Shown: positions 35,750 to 46,021, counted from the first letter of the stretch. The stretch is DNA of 64,000 bases from Aphanothece hegewaldii CCALA 016 (GCF_003007785.1 NZ_PXOH01000008.1:113007-177006); one strand, 5' to 3'. The notes: generated by a model from the sequence alone, not told the origin. Translations and numbers: made by a program.

Positions 35750-36247
35750 TGGTTGTTTTTTTAAATATAGTTATCTTAGATTTTTTTAGCTGGTTGCGGT
35801 ACTTGTTGCAACGGGTGAAAAATAAGTGCCAAAAATGTAACTATTCTTTGTAAAACTCTTAGCGTTCACTCATTCGGAAAATGAGATCAATTGAATTAAT
35901 CAAGGTTTGATAGGGATCAGGAAGCAAAACCCTTATTGAGTAAGGATGATTGATTTATGAACCCTCGCAATAACTCAGATTTTTTCGATTTTGGCGATCG
36001 CATTTATTGATTATTTCATTTTTGTCTTTTGTTCGTATTTAATATAAATGTAGTTATAAAGTTTATTTTTTAGATTTTTTAAAGATTATAAGAGCTTTTT
36101 GAGAGATTTATAGAATTTATATGCCCAAAATATATATAAATATCTAAATTACGAGCAAATTCAAAAACAACACCTCTAGCAATCGAATCAAACTTAGTCA
36201 ATAATGCAATCAATGAGATTTGTACAGAGGACACAGGAGAGGACACC
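35750..36247. other. 498-bp non-coding region upstream of chlL
   Basis: This is an AT-rich divergent region with one HIP1-like site near 35995 and a run of TATATAAATAT sequence near 36133. A purine-rich Shine-Dalgarno (GGAGAGG) lies directly before the TTG start of chlL. I find no RNA gene or repeat. Confidence 0.4.
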
Positions 36248-37120
36248 TTGACATTAAAACTAGCTGTTTACGGAAAAGGCGGAATCGGAAAATCGACCAC
36301 AAGCTGTAATATATCGGCAGCTTTAGCCAAAAGAGGCAAAAAAGTTTTACAAATTGGATGTGATCCAAAACACGATAGTACCTTTACCTTGACGGGTTTT
36401 CTCATTCCTACCATCATCGATACCCTACAAGAAAAAGACTTTCATTACGAGGACATCTGGCCAGAAGATGTTATTTATGATGGCTATGCAGGTGTAAAAT
36501 GTGTAGAAGCAGGTGGCCCGCCGGCTGGTGCGGGATGCGGTGGCTATGTTGTTGGCGAAACCGTTAAACTCCTCAAAGAACTTAACGCCTTTGACGAATT
36601 TGAGGTCATTCTTTTTGATGTACTCGGTGACGTGGTTTGCGGTGGTTTTGCTGCACCTCTCAATTATGCAGATTATTGTTTAATTGTTACAGATAATGGA
36701 TTTGATGCGCTTTTTGCCGCAAACCGTATCGCCGCATCAGTACGAGAAAAAGCGAGAACTCATCCCCTTCGTTTAGCAGGATTAATCGGAAATCGTACCT
36801 CAAAACGAGATTTAATTGATAAATATGTAGACCATGTAACCATGCCCGTTTTAGAAGTATTACCCTTAATTGAAGATATTCGGGTATCGCGGGTTAAAGG
36901 AAAAACCTTATTTGAAATGGCCGAAAGTGATCCATCTTTGAGCTATGTTTGTGATTATTATCTCAACATTGCCGATCAGATTTTATCTCGTCCTGAAGGC
37001 GTTGTCCCCAGTGAATCACCCGATAGAGAATTATTCACTCTATTATCTGACTTCTATCTTAATCCTAAAGAACCTCCTGTCATGAGTGCAGATGAGGAAT
37101 TAGATTTAATGATGGTGTAA
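36248..37120 (+). CDS. chlL: Light-independent protochlorophyllide reductase, iron protein
   Basis: This 290-aa nitrogenase-iron-protein homologue is the ATP-driven electron donor of the dark-operative reductase that makes chlorophyllide without light. It starts at TTG after GGAGAGG. The P-loop [15 protein letters not shown], the switch region [14 protein letters not shown] and the bridging-cluster cysteines in [15 protein letters not shown] and [11 protein letters not shown] are all present. chlN follows 631 bases later, with a DUF5331 gene and a repeat element in between. chlB is not in the window. Confidence 0.98.
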   Translation: MTLKLAVYGKGGIGKSTTSCNISAALAKRGKKVLQIGCDPKHDSTFTLTGFLIPTIIDTLQEKDFHYEDIWPEDVIYDGYAGVKCVEAGGPPAGAGCGGYVVGETVKLLKELNAFDEFEVILFDVLGDVVCGGFAAPLNYADYCLIVTDNGFDALFAANRIAASVREKARTHPLRLAGLIGNRTSKRDLIDKYVDHVTMPVLEVLPLIEDIRVSRVKGKTLFEMAESDPSLSYVCDYYLNIADQILSRPEGVVPSESPDRELFTLLSDFYLNPKEPPVMSADEELDLMMV

Positions 37121-37150
37121 CGGGTAAGAATTAATGTTCAATGGTTCGCC

Positions 37151-37201
37151 AACACATGGAGTTCGTCAACACATGGAGTTCGTCAACACATGGAGTTCGT
37201 C
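37151..37201. repeat. 17-bp tandem repeat, three copies
   Basis: Three exact copies of AACACATGGAGTTCGTC run directly into the first hairpin of repeat copy B; the unit's last bases (GTC) are also the outer bases of that hairpin. Copy A of the element has a different tandem (8-bp) at its opposite end, so slippage at the element edge appears recurrent. Confidence 0.85.
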
Positions 37202-37317
37202 AGGGAATAAATTCCCTGTCTAATAGCTAAAGTCCGTTAAAACGGACTCTTACATCAATAAATTTAATCGGTTTTAACCGATTTATGCTATCAGACAGCG
37301 ATTTAAATCGCTGGCGG
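37202..37317. repeat. Four-hairpin dispersed repeat, copy B
   Basis: Palindromes lie at 37202-37217 (AGGGAATAAATTCCCT), 37231-37248 (AGTCCGTTAAAACGGACT), 37266-37283 (AATCGGTTTTAACCGATT) and 37297-37312 (AGCGATTTAAATCGCT), then CTGGCGG-type end bases. Order and spacing match copy A at 2279-2485. Three stem pairs differ between the copies by changes on both sides that keep pairing, which points to selection on structure. Confidence 0.78.
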
Positions 37318-37402
37318 TATTTGAATTAACGCTGACAAATGATAAATTTCCAAAAAGTTTGGGGAACAATAAAAACGTCAAACTATTTTGAGAAATTATT
37401 GT

Positions 37403-37726
37403 ATGTCTCTGAAAGATAAATGGCTGGAGTTCTATGAAACTAATCGCTCTTGGCTCAAAATTTTAATGGAAGAAGGCGGCTACTATACAAGTCTAGACAA
37501 TAAAGAGACTTGTCCTGATTCAATGTTGATCTTAGGTGTGGTTAGTGCACTAGAACCCAGTCTAAAAGAAACGTTAGTCCCGTTTTGTAAACTAAATACC
37601 GATGAAGACGCATTAGTAGAAGCTTTGGGTTTAAATTTCGATCCTGAAAAAGAGCTTACTAAATGGAAAGCCGAAAAAGAAAAATCTCAATCAGACACCG
37701 AATACCTTAAACAATTCCGAACATAA
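37403..37726 (+). CDS. DUF5331-like small protein between chlL and chlN
   Basis: This is a 107-aa protein from the ATG at 37403 (an upstream TTG adds five residues). It is soluble and mostly helical, beginning SLKDKWLEFYETNRSW, with a hydrophobic middle (SMLILGVVSALEPSL) and an acidic tail. It fits the DUF5331 family that I recall as sitting in cyanobacterial chl loci. The gap to chlN is only 25 bases, so it is almost certainly cotranscribed. It may assist assembly or control of dark protochlorophyllide reductase; this rests on location only. Confidence 0.78.
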   Translation: MSLKDKWLEFYETNRSWLKILMEEGGYYTSLDNKETCPDSMLILGVVSALEPSLKETLVPFCKLNTDEDALVEALGLNFDPEKELTKWKAEKEKSQSDTEYLKQFRT

Positions 37727-37736
37727 CATAAACTAG

Positions 37737-39149
<1,413 letters not shown>

Positions 39150-39187
39150 GATTTTTTGAAGAGCGATCGTAAATTAGTTAGAATAAG

Positions 39188-39214
39188 AGGTGGGCTGGTT
39201 GCTCACCTTTTTAT
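39188..39214 (+). terminator. Rho-independent terminator after chlN
   Basis: The stem AGGTG-G-GC pairs with GC-T-CACCT and is followed by TTTTTAT. It isolates chlN from the accessory cassette starting at 39239. Confidence 0.65.
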
Positions 39215-39238
39215 ATAAATTTATAAAAATTACAATTA

Positions 39239-39433
39239 ATGCCCAAAGAAGATATTAAACAAATAAATCGTATTGCCAAAGAATTTAAAATGACAATAGA
39301 AGAAAGAAAAGGATTCGGCAAATTTATAGAAACAGAAAAAAAGCTGGGTTACGGAGGCACAAAAAATGAGCAAGGCGACTTTACTTATGAAGAATTACTA
39401 CAAAAAGCTATGGAATTTTTAGAAATTGAATAA
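39239..39433 (+). CDS. 64-aa protein resembling the C-terminal tail of polymorphic toxins
   Basis: This small charged helical protein has IKQINRIAKEFKMTIEERK at its start, then GFGKFIETEKKLGYGGTKN and GDFTYEELLQKAMEFL. This layout (short helices, Phe-Ile-Glu segment, Gly-rich turn, FTYEEL helix) recalls C-terminal ends of large bacterial toxins that I have seen annotated as hypothetical. Here it is a free-standing frame with its own ATG and no delivery domain. An immunity-like gene follows at once. The match is from memory and needs a profile search. Confidence 0.55.
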   Translation: MPKEDIKQINRIAKEFKMTIEERKGFGKFIETEKKLGYGGTKNEQGDFTYEELLQKAMEFLEIE

Positions 39434-39462
39434 AACTAGGATTGAAAAAATATCTTATAATT

Positions 39463-39984
39463 ATGCTAATCAATTCTTATATTACTGAATCGATCAAACA
39501 AGAGCAAGACTTACAAATTCTTAGAGATATAGTTAAACCACTTCTTGGTCAAATTTGTTGGTCTATTGAAGTCAGTTACGGTGATGAACTAAATTTTCAC
39601 ATTGGAGAGCAAATCCCGTACACTAACAAAAAGTTAAAAAATTATAAAAGAGGATCATGGGTTTTTGGAACTAGAGGGACAGATTGGAAACTTATTTATC
39701 AAGATCAAGTTATTACAAGTTCTGTCTTAAATGTAGAAACTTTTGAAAAAAAAATTAAAGTTATCGAAGGAAGTAAAATCAGTAACTTTGATATTCATTA
39801 CCCTAGTTTAGTTCTTACTATAACTTTTAGCAATAATTATCATTTAATTATTCTGCCAGATTTAGAAGATGATGACTCAGATGTAGCTTATTGGGAATTA
39901 TTTACACCAGAGCATATGGTAATAGAAGTTAATCCTAAATTTACTTGGTCTTATCTTCCTTCAAATATTCCTATAATTAATTAA
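39463..39984 (+). CDS. Immunity-protein-like hypothetical protein
   Basis: About 173 aa from the ATG at 39463; a TTG at 39442 with an AGGA only one base before it is the alternative. No signal peptide or membrane segment. The pattern of aromatic-rich strands (QICWSIEVSYGDELNFHIGE, GSWVFGTRGTDWKLIYQ, VAYWELFTPEHMVIEV) fits a small beta-sandwich of the kind common among immunity proteins, but I do not recognise a named family. It begins 8-29 bases after the 64-aa gene and ends 8 bases before the membrane protein gene, so the three genes form one unit. Confidence 0.6.
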   Translation: MLINSYITESIKQEQDLQILRDIVKPLLGQICWSIEVSYGDELNFHIGEQIPYTNKKLKNYKRGSWVFGTRGTDWKLIYQDQVITSSVLNVETFEKKIKVIEGSKISNFDIHYPSLVLTITFSNNYHLIILPDLEDDDSDVAYWELFTPEHMVIEVNPKFTWSYLPSNIPIIN

Positions 39985-39992
39985 TAAAACTC

Positions 39993-41060
39993 ATGAAAGA
40001 TGACAAACCTTCTTATAATGAAAAAACAGAACGCTTGAAAACTTGGGTACAAATAATTAAATCAATTACCCCTTATATTTGGTTAATTGTTATTTTAATT
40101 GTTTTTATTCCTTTACTTGGTCAATTTTTCATCACTCGTTCTATCTCTCAAAACTACCCTCAAAAAAGTCTTCCTAAAACAGAAATTGTTTCAATTACAC
40201 CGCTAAAACAATCTAATTTAGATCAAGCTTTAATCGAAGCTTTACAGAGTGCAGAAATAACCGCTAGAAAGTCTGCAACACAAGAATTAGATGACTGGAT
40301 TGATGAATTAACTAATCGAGTCGATACCAGTTTTTTACCTTGGTATTTTGATTATTTTAATCAAAAGAAAATTGAATTTACTGCACCGATAACTTGGATA
40401 AGTTCAGTAGTTACTCATCAGATAGATAATAATAGTCCTTCACCCAGTCAAGCAGTAGCAGAAAAATTAACACAAGACTTTCAAACTGAGTTTGCTAAAC
40501 GGGTACTTCGTCCAAAAGTAGAACAACTAAAACTCGAACGAATGACGAAAGAAACTACACAAATTTATATTGATGAACTTAAAAATAATCTTGCTCAAGT
40601 ACAAATTAAATATGCTATTCCACAAGTAGAATGGGAGCGATATTTAGATGATATTGGTGTTACGATTACTGATACTGAAGGAAATTTATCTAATCTGTCG
40701 ATGAAATTATTAGTCGGTGGTAGTACTTATTTTTTAGCTAAAGCAATAGTCCCAGTAGCTGTTAAAATAGGTAGTAAAGTGATGGCGAAAGTTGCTGTTA
40801 AAGGAAGTGCAAAATTAGCCGCTAAAACAGGTGGTGCAGTTGCTGGAGAATTAGGTATATTGCCATTTCTTGATCCTATTGTTGGAGTGGGGATTATTAT
40901 CTGGGATGTTTGGGATTATAATCATACAGTACAAGTCGAAAAACCTGTTTTACGAGAAGCTATTTTAGATTATTTGCAAGAAATTAAGATTTCTTTACTC
41001 GATGATAATATTCTTTCGGCAATTCATCAGATAGAAGAAAGTATCATTAAATCAATTTAA
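39993..41060 (+). CDS. Single-pass membrane protein of unknown function
   Basis: In this 355-aa protein a short cytoplasmic lead (1-~22) is followed by one clear transmembrane helix (YIWLIVILIVFIPLLGQFF, ~28-46), a charged helical region (~70-235), then an Ala/Lys/Gly-rich amphipathic stretch (AKVAVKGSAKLAAKTGGAV, ~265-285) leading into a second hydrophobic segment (PFLDPIVGVGIIIWDVWDY, ~292-311). The EKPVLREAILDYL motif near the end recurs in uncharacterised bacterial membrane proteins as I recall. It is third in the accessory cassette and overlaps the convergent glutaredoxin-like gene by 9 bases. Confidence 0.65.
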   Translation: MKDDKPSYNEKTERLKTWVQIIKSITPYIWLIVILIVFIPLLGQFFITRSISQNYPQKSLPKTEIVSITPLKQSNLDQALIEALQSAEITARKSATQELDDWIDELTNRVDTSFLPWYFDYFNQKKIEFTAPITWISSVVTHQIDNNSPSPSQAVAEKLTQDFQTEFAKRVLRPKVEQLKLERMTKETTQIYIDELKNNLAQVQIKYAIPQVEWERYLDDIGVTITDTEGNLSNLSMKLLVGGSTYFLAKAIVPVAVKIGSKVMAKVAVKGSAKLAAKTGGAVAGELGILPFLDPIVGVGIIIWDVWDYNHTVQVEKPVLREAILDYLQEIKISLLDDNILSAIHQIEESIIKSI

Positions 41061-41330
41061 GATTAAATTCTTATTTAAAATATTTTCTACTTGTTCAACT
41101 GTTGCACGAGGAGAAGAGCGAGGCAATGTTTTTTCACCTTTAGATAATTTTTGGACTAATACAGGTACTTCATATTGATATGCTTCAAACCAATCTGAGT
41201 TAGTGGTAATATCTCTAATTTCTAAGTGCCATTCTTGAGTTTTGATATATTTAATCTGTTGTAATTTTTCTAGCAATCCTTCACAAAGATGACAACCTCT
41301 TTTACTATATAAAATCAAATAGATATTCAT
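41052..41330 (-). CDS. Glutaredoxin-like (DUF836-type) thioredoxin-fold protein
   Basis: This 92-aa protein has the redox motif LYSKRGCHLCEGL (Cys13-x2-Cys16), the strand WHLEIRDITTNSDWFEAY and the cis-Pro segment YQYEVPVLVQ. This is the DUF836/glutaredoxin-like pattern. It probably handles thiol-disulfide exchange on unknown partners. It starts one base after the RNase H gene ends and is likely cotranscribed with it. Confidence 0.85.
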   Translation of the reverse strand: MNIYLILYSKRGCHLCEGLLEKLQQIKYIKTQEWHLEIRDITTNSDWFEAYQYEVPVLVQKLSKGEKTLPRSSPRATVEQVENILNKNLILN

Positions 41331-41331
41331 A

Positions 41332-41934
41332 TTAATCTTTAGTATTTATTTCAATCACAATTCGCATCTTTCCATTATCTAATATTTCTGGCGACTCGAC
41401 AATCATTCCAGCTTGTGTATTGTCTCTATTTTGTTGTTGACTAATAACAATTAAATCTCCTTGATTAAAAAGATTTGATGTAAATAAAACAGGATTTTGA
41501 GTAATCATAGATTGAGAAACTTTACCAATTGCTTGATCAATACATTCATTAACTGCGGTATCAGCTAAATGATTATCTTTACGAGGAATCCAACTAATAT
41601 TAATTTTATTGAATTGTGAAATTAACCGCCGCGCCTTATTATATAATCCTTGTAAGTTCTCACTTTTGACTTTCCATAATCCATTCACTTGATTAATAAC
41701 TAATTGACTATCTCCTCTAACTTCTAATATTTTTATTCCGAGTTGTTGCGCTTTTTCTAAACCAATCACTAAACCTGTGTACTCCGCTTCATTATTAGTA
41801 GCATATTTCATGAAATCACTAACAATATAGGATTCTTTCTTTGGTAACTGAATAACTGCTGCACCTGCGGCGATTCCAGGATTTCCTCTAGAACCTCCAT
41901 CAAAATAGAGTATAGGTGTTGTTTGTTTGTTCAT
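41332..41934 (-). CDS. RNase H-like (RNase HI family) protein
   Basis: In this 200-aa protein residues 1-~135 form an RNase H fold with all four catalytic acids: Asp12 in YFDGGSRGNPG, Glu49 in NNEAEYTGL, Asp75 in VRGDSQLVI and Asp125 in DNHLADTAVNE. The basic handle of E. coli RNase HI is shortened, as in the Bacillus YpdQ/Sulfolobus types. The C-terminal ~65 residues form a small beta-rich extension (LVVISQQQNRDN-like, GKMRIVIEINTKD). It should cleave RNA in RNA-DNA hybrids. Confidence 0.9.
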   Translation of the reverse strand: MNKQTTPILYFDGGSRGNPGIAAGAAVIQLPKKESYIVSDFMKYATNNEAEYTGLVIGLEKAQQLGIKILEVRGDSQLVINQVNGLWKVKSENLQGLYNKARRLISQFNKINISWIPRKDNHLADTAVNECIDQAIGKVSQSMITQNPVLFTSNLFNQGDLIVISQQQNRDNTQAGMIVESPEILDNGKMRIVIEINTKD

Positions 41935-42044
41935 TGATAAAATAAAATTTAACTAACTTTTTTGGTTTTTTTTCTCTAAAATGATAAAACAGTTAGAAAA
42001 AAACGACAATAATTCTCTCATCATCCCTCATAATTCCTAACTCA

Positions 42045-42917
42045 ATGACAAAAGCTCCTCAACTACGTTTACTGCTCACTCAACCTAACATTCTAGTTCT
42101 TCCTGGTGTCTATGACTGTATCAGTGCTAAACTCGCTCTTCAAGTAGGATTTGAAGCAATTTTTACCAGTGGTTTTGGCATTGCCGCTTCAACATTAGGA
42201 GTTCCTGATTATGGGTTGCTAAGTGCAAGTGAAACACTGTATACTATCAGTAAAATGGCGCAAGCTGTGAGCATTCCCATCATTGCCGATTTAGATACAG
42301 GTTATGGCAACCCGCTAAATGTAATCCGAACGGTAAAGGATGCGGTACAACAAGGAATATCGGGAATTATATTAGAAGATCAAGTTTTTCCCAAAAAATG
42401 CGGACATTTTGAAGGAAAACAGGTTATTAGCGCAGCCGAACACATCGAAAAAATTAAAGCGGCTCGCTATGCTAGTAAAAATGAAAATCTAATTATTGTA
42501 GCGAGAACTGATGCTTATACTTCATTGGGTTTAACTGAGGCTATTGCTAGAGGAAAAGCTTACGCCGAAGCGGGTGCAGATATAATCTTTATTGAAGCAC
42601 CTCAATCAGTAGATGATTTAAAAGCGTGCGCACAAGCATTACCCAACATTCCTTTACTGGCTAATATGATTGAAGGTGGCAAAACGCCGATTCTTTCCCA
42701 TCAAGAATTACAAGAAATCGGTTTTAAAATAGTTGTCTATCCGCTTTCGGGTTTACTTGCAGCAACACAAGCCATTCTCACTTGTTTTGAGCATCTTAAA
42801 AAACAAGGAACAACAACAGGATTCTCAAATAACTTATCTTTTACCGACTTCAAACAAATTATCGAAGTCGAAAAATATCAACAACTTGAAAAACAATTTT
42901 CACACGACAAACAATGA
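42045..42917 (+). CDS. Isocitrate lyase/PEP mutase family protein
   Basis: This 290-aa TIM-barrel enzyme has the family motif QVFPKKCGHFEGK (catalytic Cys in KKCGH) and ADLDTGYGNPLNV for Mg2+ binding; ARTDAYTSLGLTEAIARG follows. KKCGH groups it with methylisocitrate/dimethylmalate-type C-C lyases and carboxyphosphonoenolpyruvate mutases; the substrate is undecided. The stop overlaps the sbcD start by 4 bases (ATGA), so the two are translationally coupled, although no functional link is evident. Confidence 0.88.
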   Translation: MTKAPQLRLLLTQPNILVLPGVYDCISAKLALQVGFEAIFTSGFGIAASTLGVPDYGLLSASETLYTISKMAQAVSIPIIADLDTGYGNPLNVIRTVKDAVQQGISGIILEDQVFPKKCGHFEGKQVISAAEHIEKIKAARYASKNENLIIVARTDAYTSLGLTEAIARGKAYAEAGADIIFIEAPQSVDDLKACAQALPNIPLLANMIEGGKTPILSHQELQEIGFKIVVYPLSGLLAATQAILTCFEHLKKQGTTTGFSNNLSFTDFKQIIEVEKYQQLEKQFSHDKQ

Positions 42918-44218
42918 TTAAAATACTTCATCTTTCAGATATTCATATGGGTAGTGGTTTTTCTCATGGAAAACATAACCCCAAAACTCTTTTAAATACA
43001 CGTTTAGAGGATTTTGTCAATAGTTTAAGCCTTTGTATTGATCAAGCGATCTCGGAACCCGTAGATCTCGTGTTATTTGGTGGTGATGCTTTTCCTGATG
43101 CTACTCCTGCACCCTATATTCACGAAGCTTTTGCGAGTCAATTTCGTCGTCTAGCGGATGCGAATATACCAACTGTTTTATTAGTAGGAAATCATGATCA
43201 ATATTCCCAGGGAAATGGCGGTGCAAGTCTTTGTATTTATCGTACTTTAGCTGTGCCTGGTTTTATCGTTGGCGATAGTCTTAAAACCCATCATATTAAC
43301 ACTCCTAACGGTGATATCCAAGTTCTGACGCTTCCTTGGTTAACGAGATCAAACTTATTAACAAATTCTAAAACAGAAGGACTATCATTAGCCGAAACTC
43401 ACGACTTATTAATATCAACATTAGAACCGATTTTAGAATCCGAAATACGTCAACTTGATCCGACGCTTCCCACTATTTTATTAGCCCATGTTATGGCTGA
43501 TCGCGCTAATTTAGGTGCAGAACGTTTTTTAGCAGTTGGGAAAGGATTTACTGTTCCTATTGCCTTATTAAATCGTCCCGAATTTGAATACGTTGCTTTG
43601 GGTCATGTTCACAAACATCAAAACTTAAATTTATCGAATGATCCGCCAATCGTTTATCCAGGAAGTATCGATCGCGTTGATTTTAGTGAAGAAAAAGAAG
43701 AAAAAGGCTATGTAATCATCAACGTAGAAAAAGGTTCAGTCAATTGGGAATTTTGCCCCTTACCAGTGAGAAATTTTTGTACAATTGAGGTGGATGCTTG
43801 TAATAAAGACAATCCTCAAGAAGTCATTCTAAAAGCCATCGAAAAAAAAGACATCAATGAAGCCGTTATTAGACTGATTTATAAAATTCGTTCTGAACAA
43901 ATCGAACTAATTGATATGAGTGAAATTCATCAAGCCTTAAAACCAGCACATACTTATAGTATTCGGACTGAATTAATTAGTCAATTAGCTCGTCCTCGTC
44001 TCCCAGAATTAGGACATAACAATAATTTAGATCCCTTAGAAGCTTTAAAAACCTATCTCAATAATCGTGAAGATTTAAGAGAGTTAGTCCCAGATATGCT
44101 CGAAGCGGCACAAAATTTACTCAATCGTCCCGATGAAAATTGGATTGATGTAGAAGATGAGGAAAAAGAGCCCGTTTCTTCTCCTAATTTACCCAAAACA
44201 CAATTAAGATTATTATAA
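42914..44218 (+). CDS. sbcD: SbcD-like exonuclease metallophosphoesterase subunit
   Basis: This 434-aa protein has the phosphoesterase motifs of SbcD/Mre11: LHLSDIHMGSG, VLFGGDAFPDA, LLVGNHDQYS, LLAHVMADR and VALGHVHKHQ. The C-terminal ~150 residues include the capping and partner-binding region and a Pro-rich acidic end. With SbcC it opens and trims hairpin and blocked DNA ends; sbcC is not in the window. It starts in a 4-base overlap with the upstream lyase-family gene. Confidence 0.9.
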   Translation: MIKILHLSDIHMGSGFSHGKHNPKTLLNTRLEDFVNSLSLCIDQAISEPVDLVLFGGDAFPDATPAPYIHEAFASQFRRLADANIPTVLLVGNHDQYSQGNGGASLCIYRTLAVPGFIVGDSLKTHHINTPNGDIQVLTLPWLTRSNLLTNSKTEGLSLAETHDLLISTLEPILESEIRQLDPTLPTILLAHVMADRANLGAERFLAVGKGFTVPIALLNRPEFEYVALGHVHKHQNLNLSNDPPIVYPGSIDRVDFSEEKEEKGYVIINVEKGSVNWEFCPLPVRNFCTIEVDACNKDNPQEVILKAIEKKDINEAVIRLIYKIRSEQIELIDMSEIHQALKPAHTYSIRTELISQLARPRLPELGHNNNLDPLEALKTYLNNREDLRELVPDMLEAAQNLLNRPDENWIDVEDEEKEPVSSPNLPKTQLRLL

Positions 44219-44305
44219 TTTTTGAAAAGAAAAATCCTTCTAATCGAAACGGTCACCTTTTGCGTTAATCTGTAAAAGAATCGTTTATCTAAGTGCGAAA
44301 TCAAC

Positions 44306-46021
44306 ATGAAACCCAGAGATGTACAAGTTTCTCCCATCGCCCTTTATACCCTCGTACTTCGTTCTCGGACTTGGGATAGACTAAAATTTGAAATCGAATA
44401 CGGACTACAAAAAGGAACTACCGCTAATAGCTACCTTATTCAAGATGAAAAAGTTGTTTTATTAGATCCGCCTGGAGAATCTTTTACATCGATTTTTCTC
44501 AATGCTTTAAAAGAACGAATCGACCCAAAAACCATAGATTACGTCATTTTAGGACACGTTAACCCCAATCGTGGCGTAACTCTCAAAGCATTATTAGAAA
44601 TTGCTCCGCAAATTACCTTTATTTGTTCCAATTTAGGCTCAATTTCTCTCAGTAAAATTTTAGAAGAAATTCCTTTAAAGATTCAAGTCGTTAAAGGTGA
44701 AGAAATCATAGAAATCGGCAAAGATCATCAACTCGAATTTATTCCCACTCCTAACCCGCGTTTTCCAGATGAACTCTGTACCTTTGATAGAAAAACACAA
44801 GTTTTATATACCGATAAACTTTTTGGGGCGCATTTTTGTGGTGATCAAGTATTAGATGAAGGTTGGAAAATCTATAACGAAGATCGACGCTATTACTTTG
44901 ACTGTTTACTCGCGCCCTATGCAAAACAAGTAACAACCGCTTTAGAAAAATTAAGCGATAAACCCGCTAAAATTTATGCTACAGGACATGGACCACTGGT
45001 ACGTTATGGTTTAGCAGAATTAACCTTATCTTATCAAGAATGGTTAAATACTCAGAAATCTCAAGAATTTTCCGTCGCTTTGATTTACGCTTCGGCATAC
45101 GGGAATACTGCTACTTTAGCACAAGCGATCGCACGAGGAATCACTAAAGCAGGAGTCGCCGTCGAATCAATTAACGCTGAATCTGCTGATCCTGATGAAA
45201 TTAAAACCGTCGTACAAAAAGCAGATGGCTTTATTTTTGGTTCACCCACTCTCGCTGGGCACGCCCCCACGCAAATTCAAACTGCTTTAGGCATTACTTT
45301 AGCCAACGCTGATAAAAATAAACTAGCGGGGGTTTTTGGTTCTTTTGGTTGGAGTGGAGAAGCTATAGACTATTTAGAAAGTAAACTCAAAGATGGGGGC
45401 TATCGTTTAGGGTTTGAACCGATTCGGGCTAAATTTAAACCCACTGACGCAACTCTAAAAACCTGTGAAGAAGCGGGAACCGATTTTGCCCAAACGATTA
45501 AAAAAATGCAGAAAGCGCGTAAACCTAAAGCTTCTGTAAGTGAATCGCAGTCAGCGCGAACAGAACAAGCATTAGGGCGAATTGTTGGTTCATTATGCGT
45601 CGTTACCACTCACCAAGGAGAATTAGGCGGGGCTATGTTAGCCTCTTGGGTATCGCAAGCAACCTTTAACCCACCAGGTTTAACCATTGCCGTCGCCAAA
45701 GAACGGGCAATCGAATCTTTACTCTACAGTGGCAATACATTTGTTCTAAATATTTTAGAAGAAGGCAAACATTTAGGTTTAATGAAACATTTCTTAAAAC
45801 CGTTTAGCCCAGGAGAAGAACGATTTGGCGATTTAGCCGTAGAAATAGCAGAAAATGGTTCACCCATCCTCAAAGATGCCTTAGCTTATGTGGAATGTCG
45901 CGTCGATAGTCGAATGGAATGCGGTGATCATTGGGTAGTTTATGCGATCGCCCAAAAAGGAAAAGTACAACGTGATGGTTTAACCGCCGTTCATCATCGT
46001 AAGTCTGGTAGTCATTATTAA
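44306..46021 (+). CDS. flv1: Flavodiiron protein, Flv1 type
   Basis: This 571-aa protein has three domains: metallo-beta-lactamase-like (~30-250), flavodoxin (~257-405, YASAYGNTATLAQAIARG) and NAD(P)H:flavin reductase (~425-571), the cyanobacterial class C layout. The diiron site is largely lost: the canonical HxExDH motif reads His84-Val-Asn86-Pro-Asn88-Arg89, and later ligands are replaced (TPNPRFPDE, TDKLFGAH), with only the last His (GHGPLVR) kept. That is the pattern of Flv1/Flv2. Flv1 works with Flv3 in light-dependent O2 photoreduction. Without the flv4-2 neighbours, Flv1 is the better assignment. Confidence 0.85.
   Translation: MKPRDVQVSPIALYTLVLRSRTWDRLKFEIEYGLQKGTTANSYLIQDEKVVLLDPPGESFTSIFLNALKERIDPKTIDYVILGHVNPNRGVTLKALLEIAPQITFICSNLGSISLSKILEEIPLKIQVVKGEEIIEIGKDHQLEFIPTPNPRFPDELCTFDRKTQVLYTDKLFGAHFCGDQVLDEGWKIYNEDRRYYFDCLLAPYAKQVTTALEKLSDKPAKIYATGHGPLVRYGLAELTLSYQEWLNTQKSQEFSVALIYASAYGNTATLAQAIARGITKAGVAVESINAESADPDEIKTVVQKADGFIFGSPTLAGHAPTQIQTALGITLANADKNKLAGVFGSFGWSGEAIDYLESKLKDGGYRLGFEPIRAKFKPTDATLKTCEEAGTDFAQTIKKMQKARKPKASVSESQSARTEQALGRIVGSLCVVTTHQGELGGAMLASWVSQATFNPPGLTIAVAKERAIESLLYSGNTFVLNILEEGKHLGLMKHFLKPFSPGEERFGDLAVEIAENGSPILKDALAYVECRVDSRMECGDHWVVYAIAQKGKVQRDGLTAVHHRKSGSHY

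Larger units (their letters stand above)
37121..37402. other. Intergenic region between chlL and the DUF5331 gene, filled by repeats
   Basis: Most of this 282-bp gap is the 17-bp tandem array (37151-37201) and four-hairpin repeat copy B (37202-37317). The hairpins lie inside a presumed chlL-chlN transcription unit and could separate expression of chlL from the downstream genes. Confidence 0.6.

Noticed and set aside
37151..37201. CRISPR array
   Set aside because: The 17-bp units are adjacent with no spacers, so this is a simple tandem repeat.
37141..37230. 29-codon frame across the 17-bp tandem repeat
   Set aside because: It is made of repeat units and hairpin sequence; coding is not credible.
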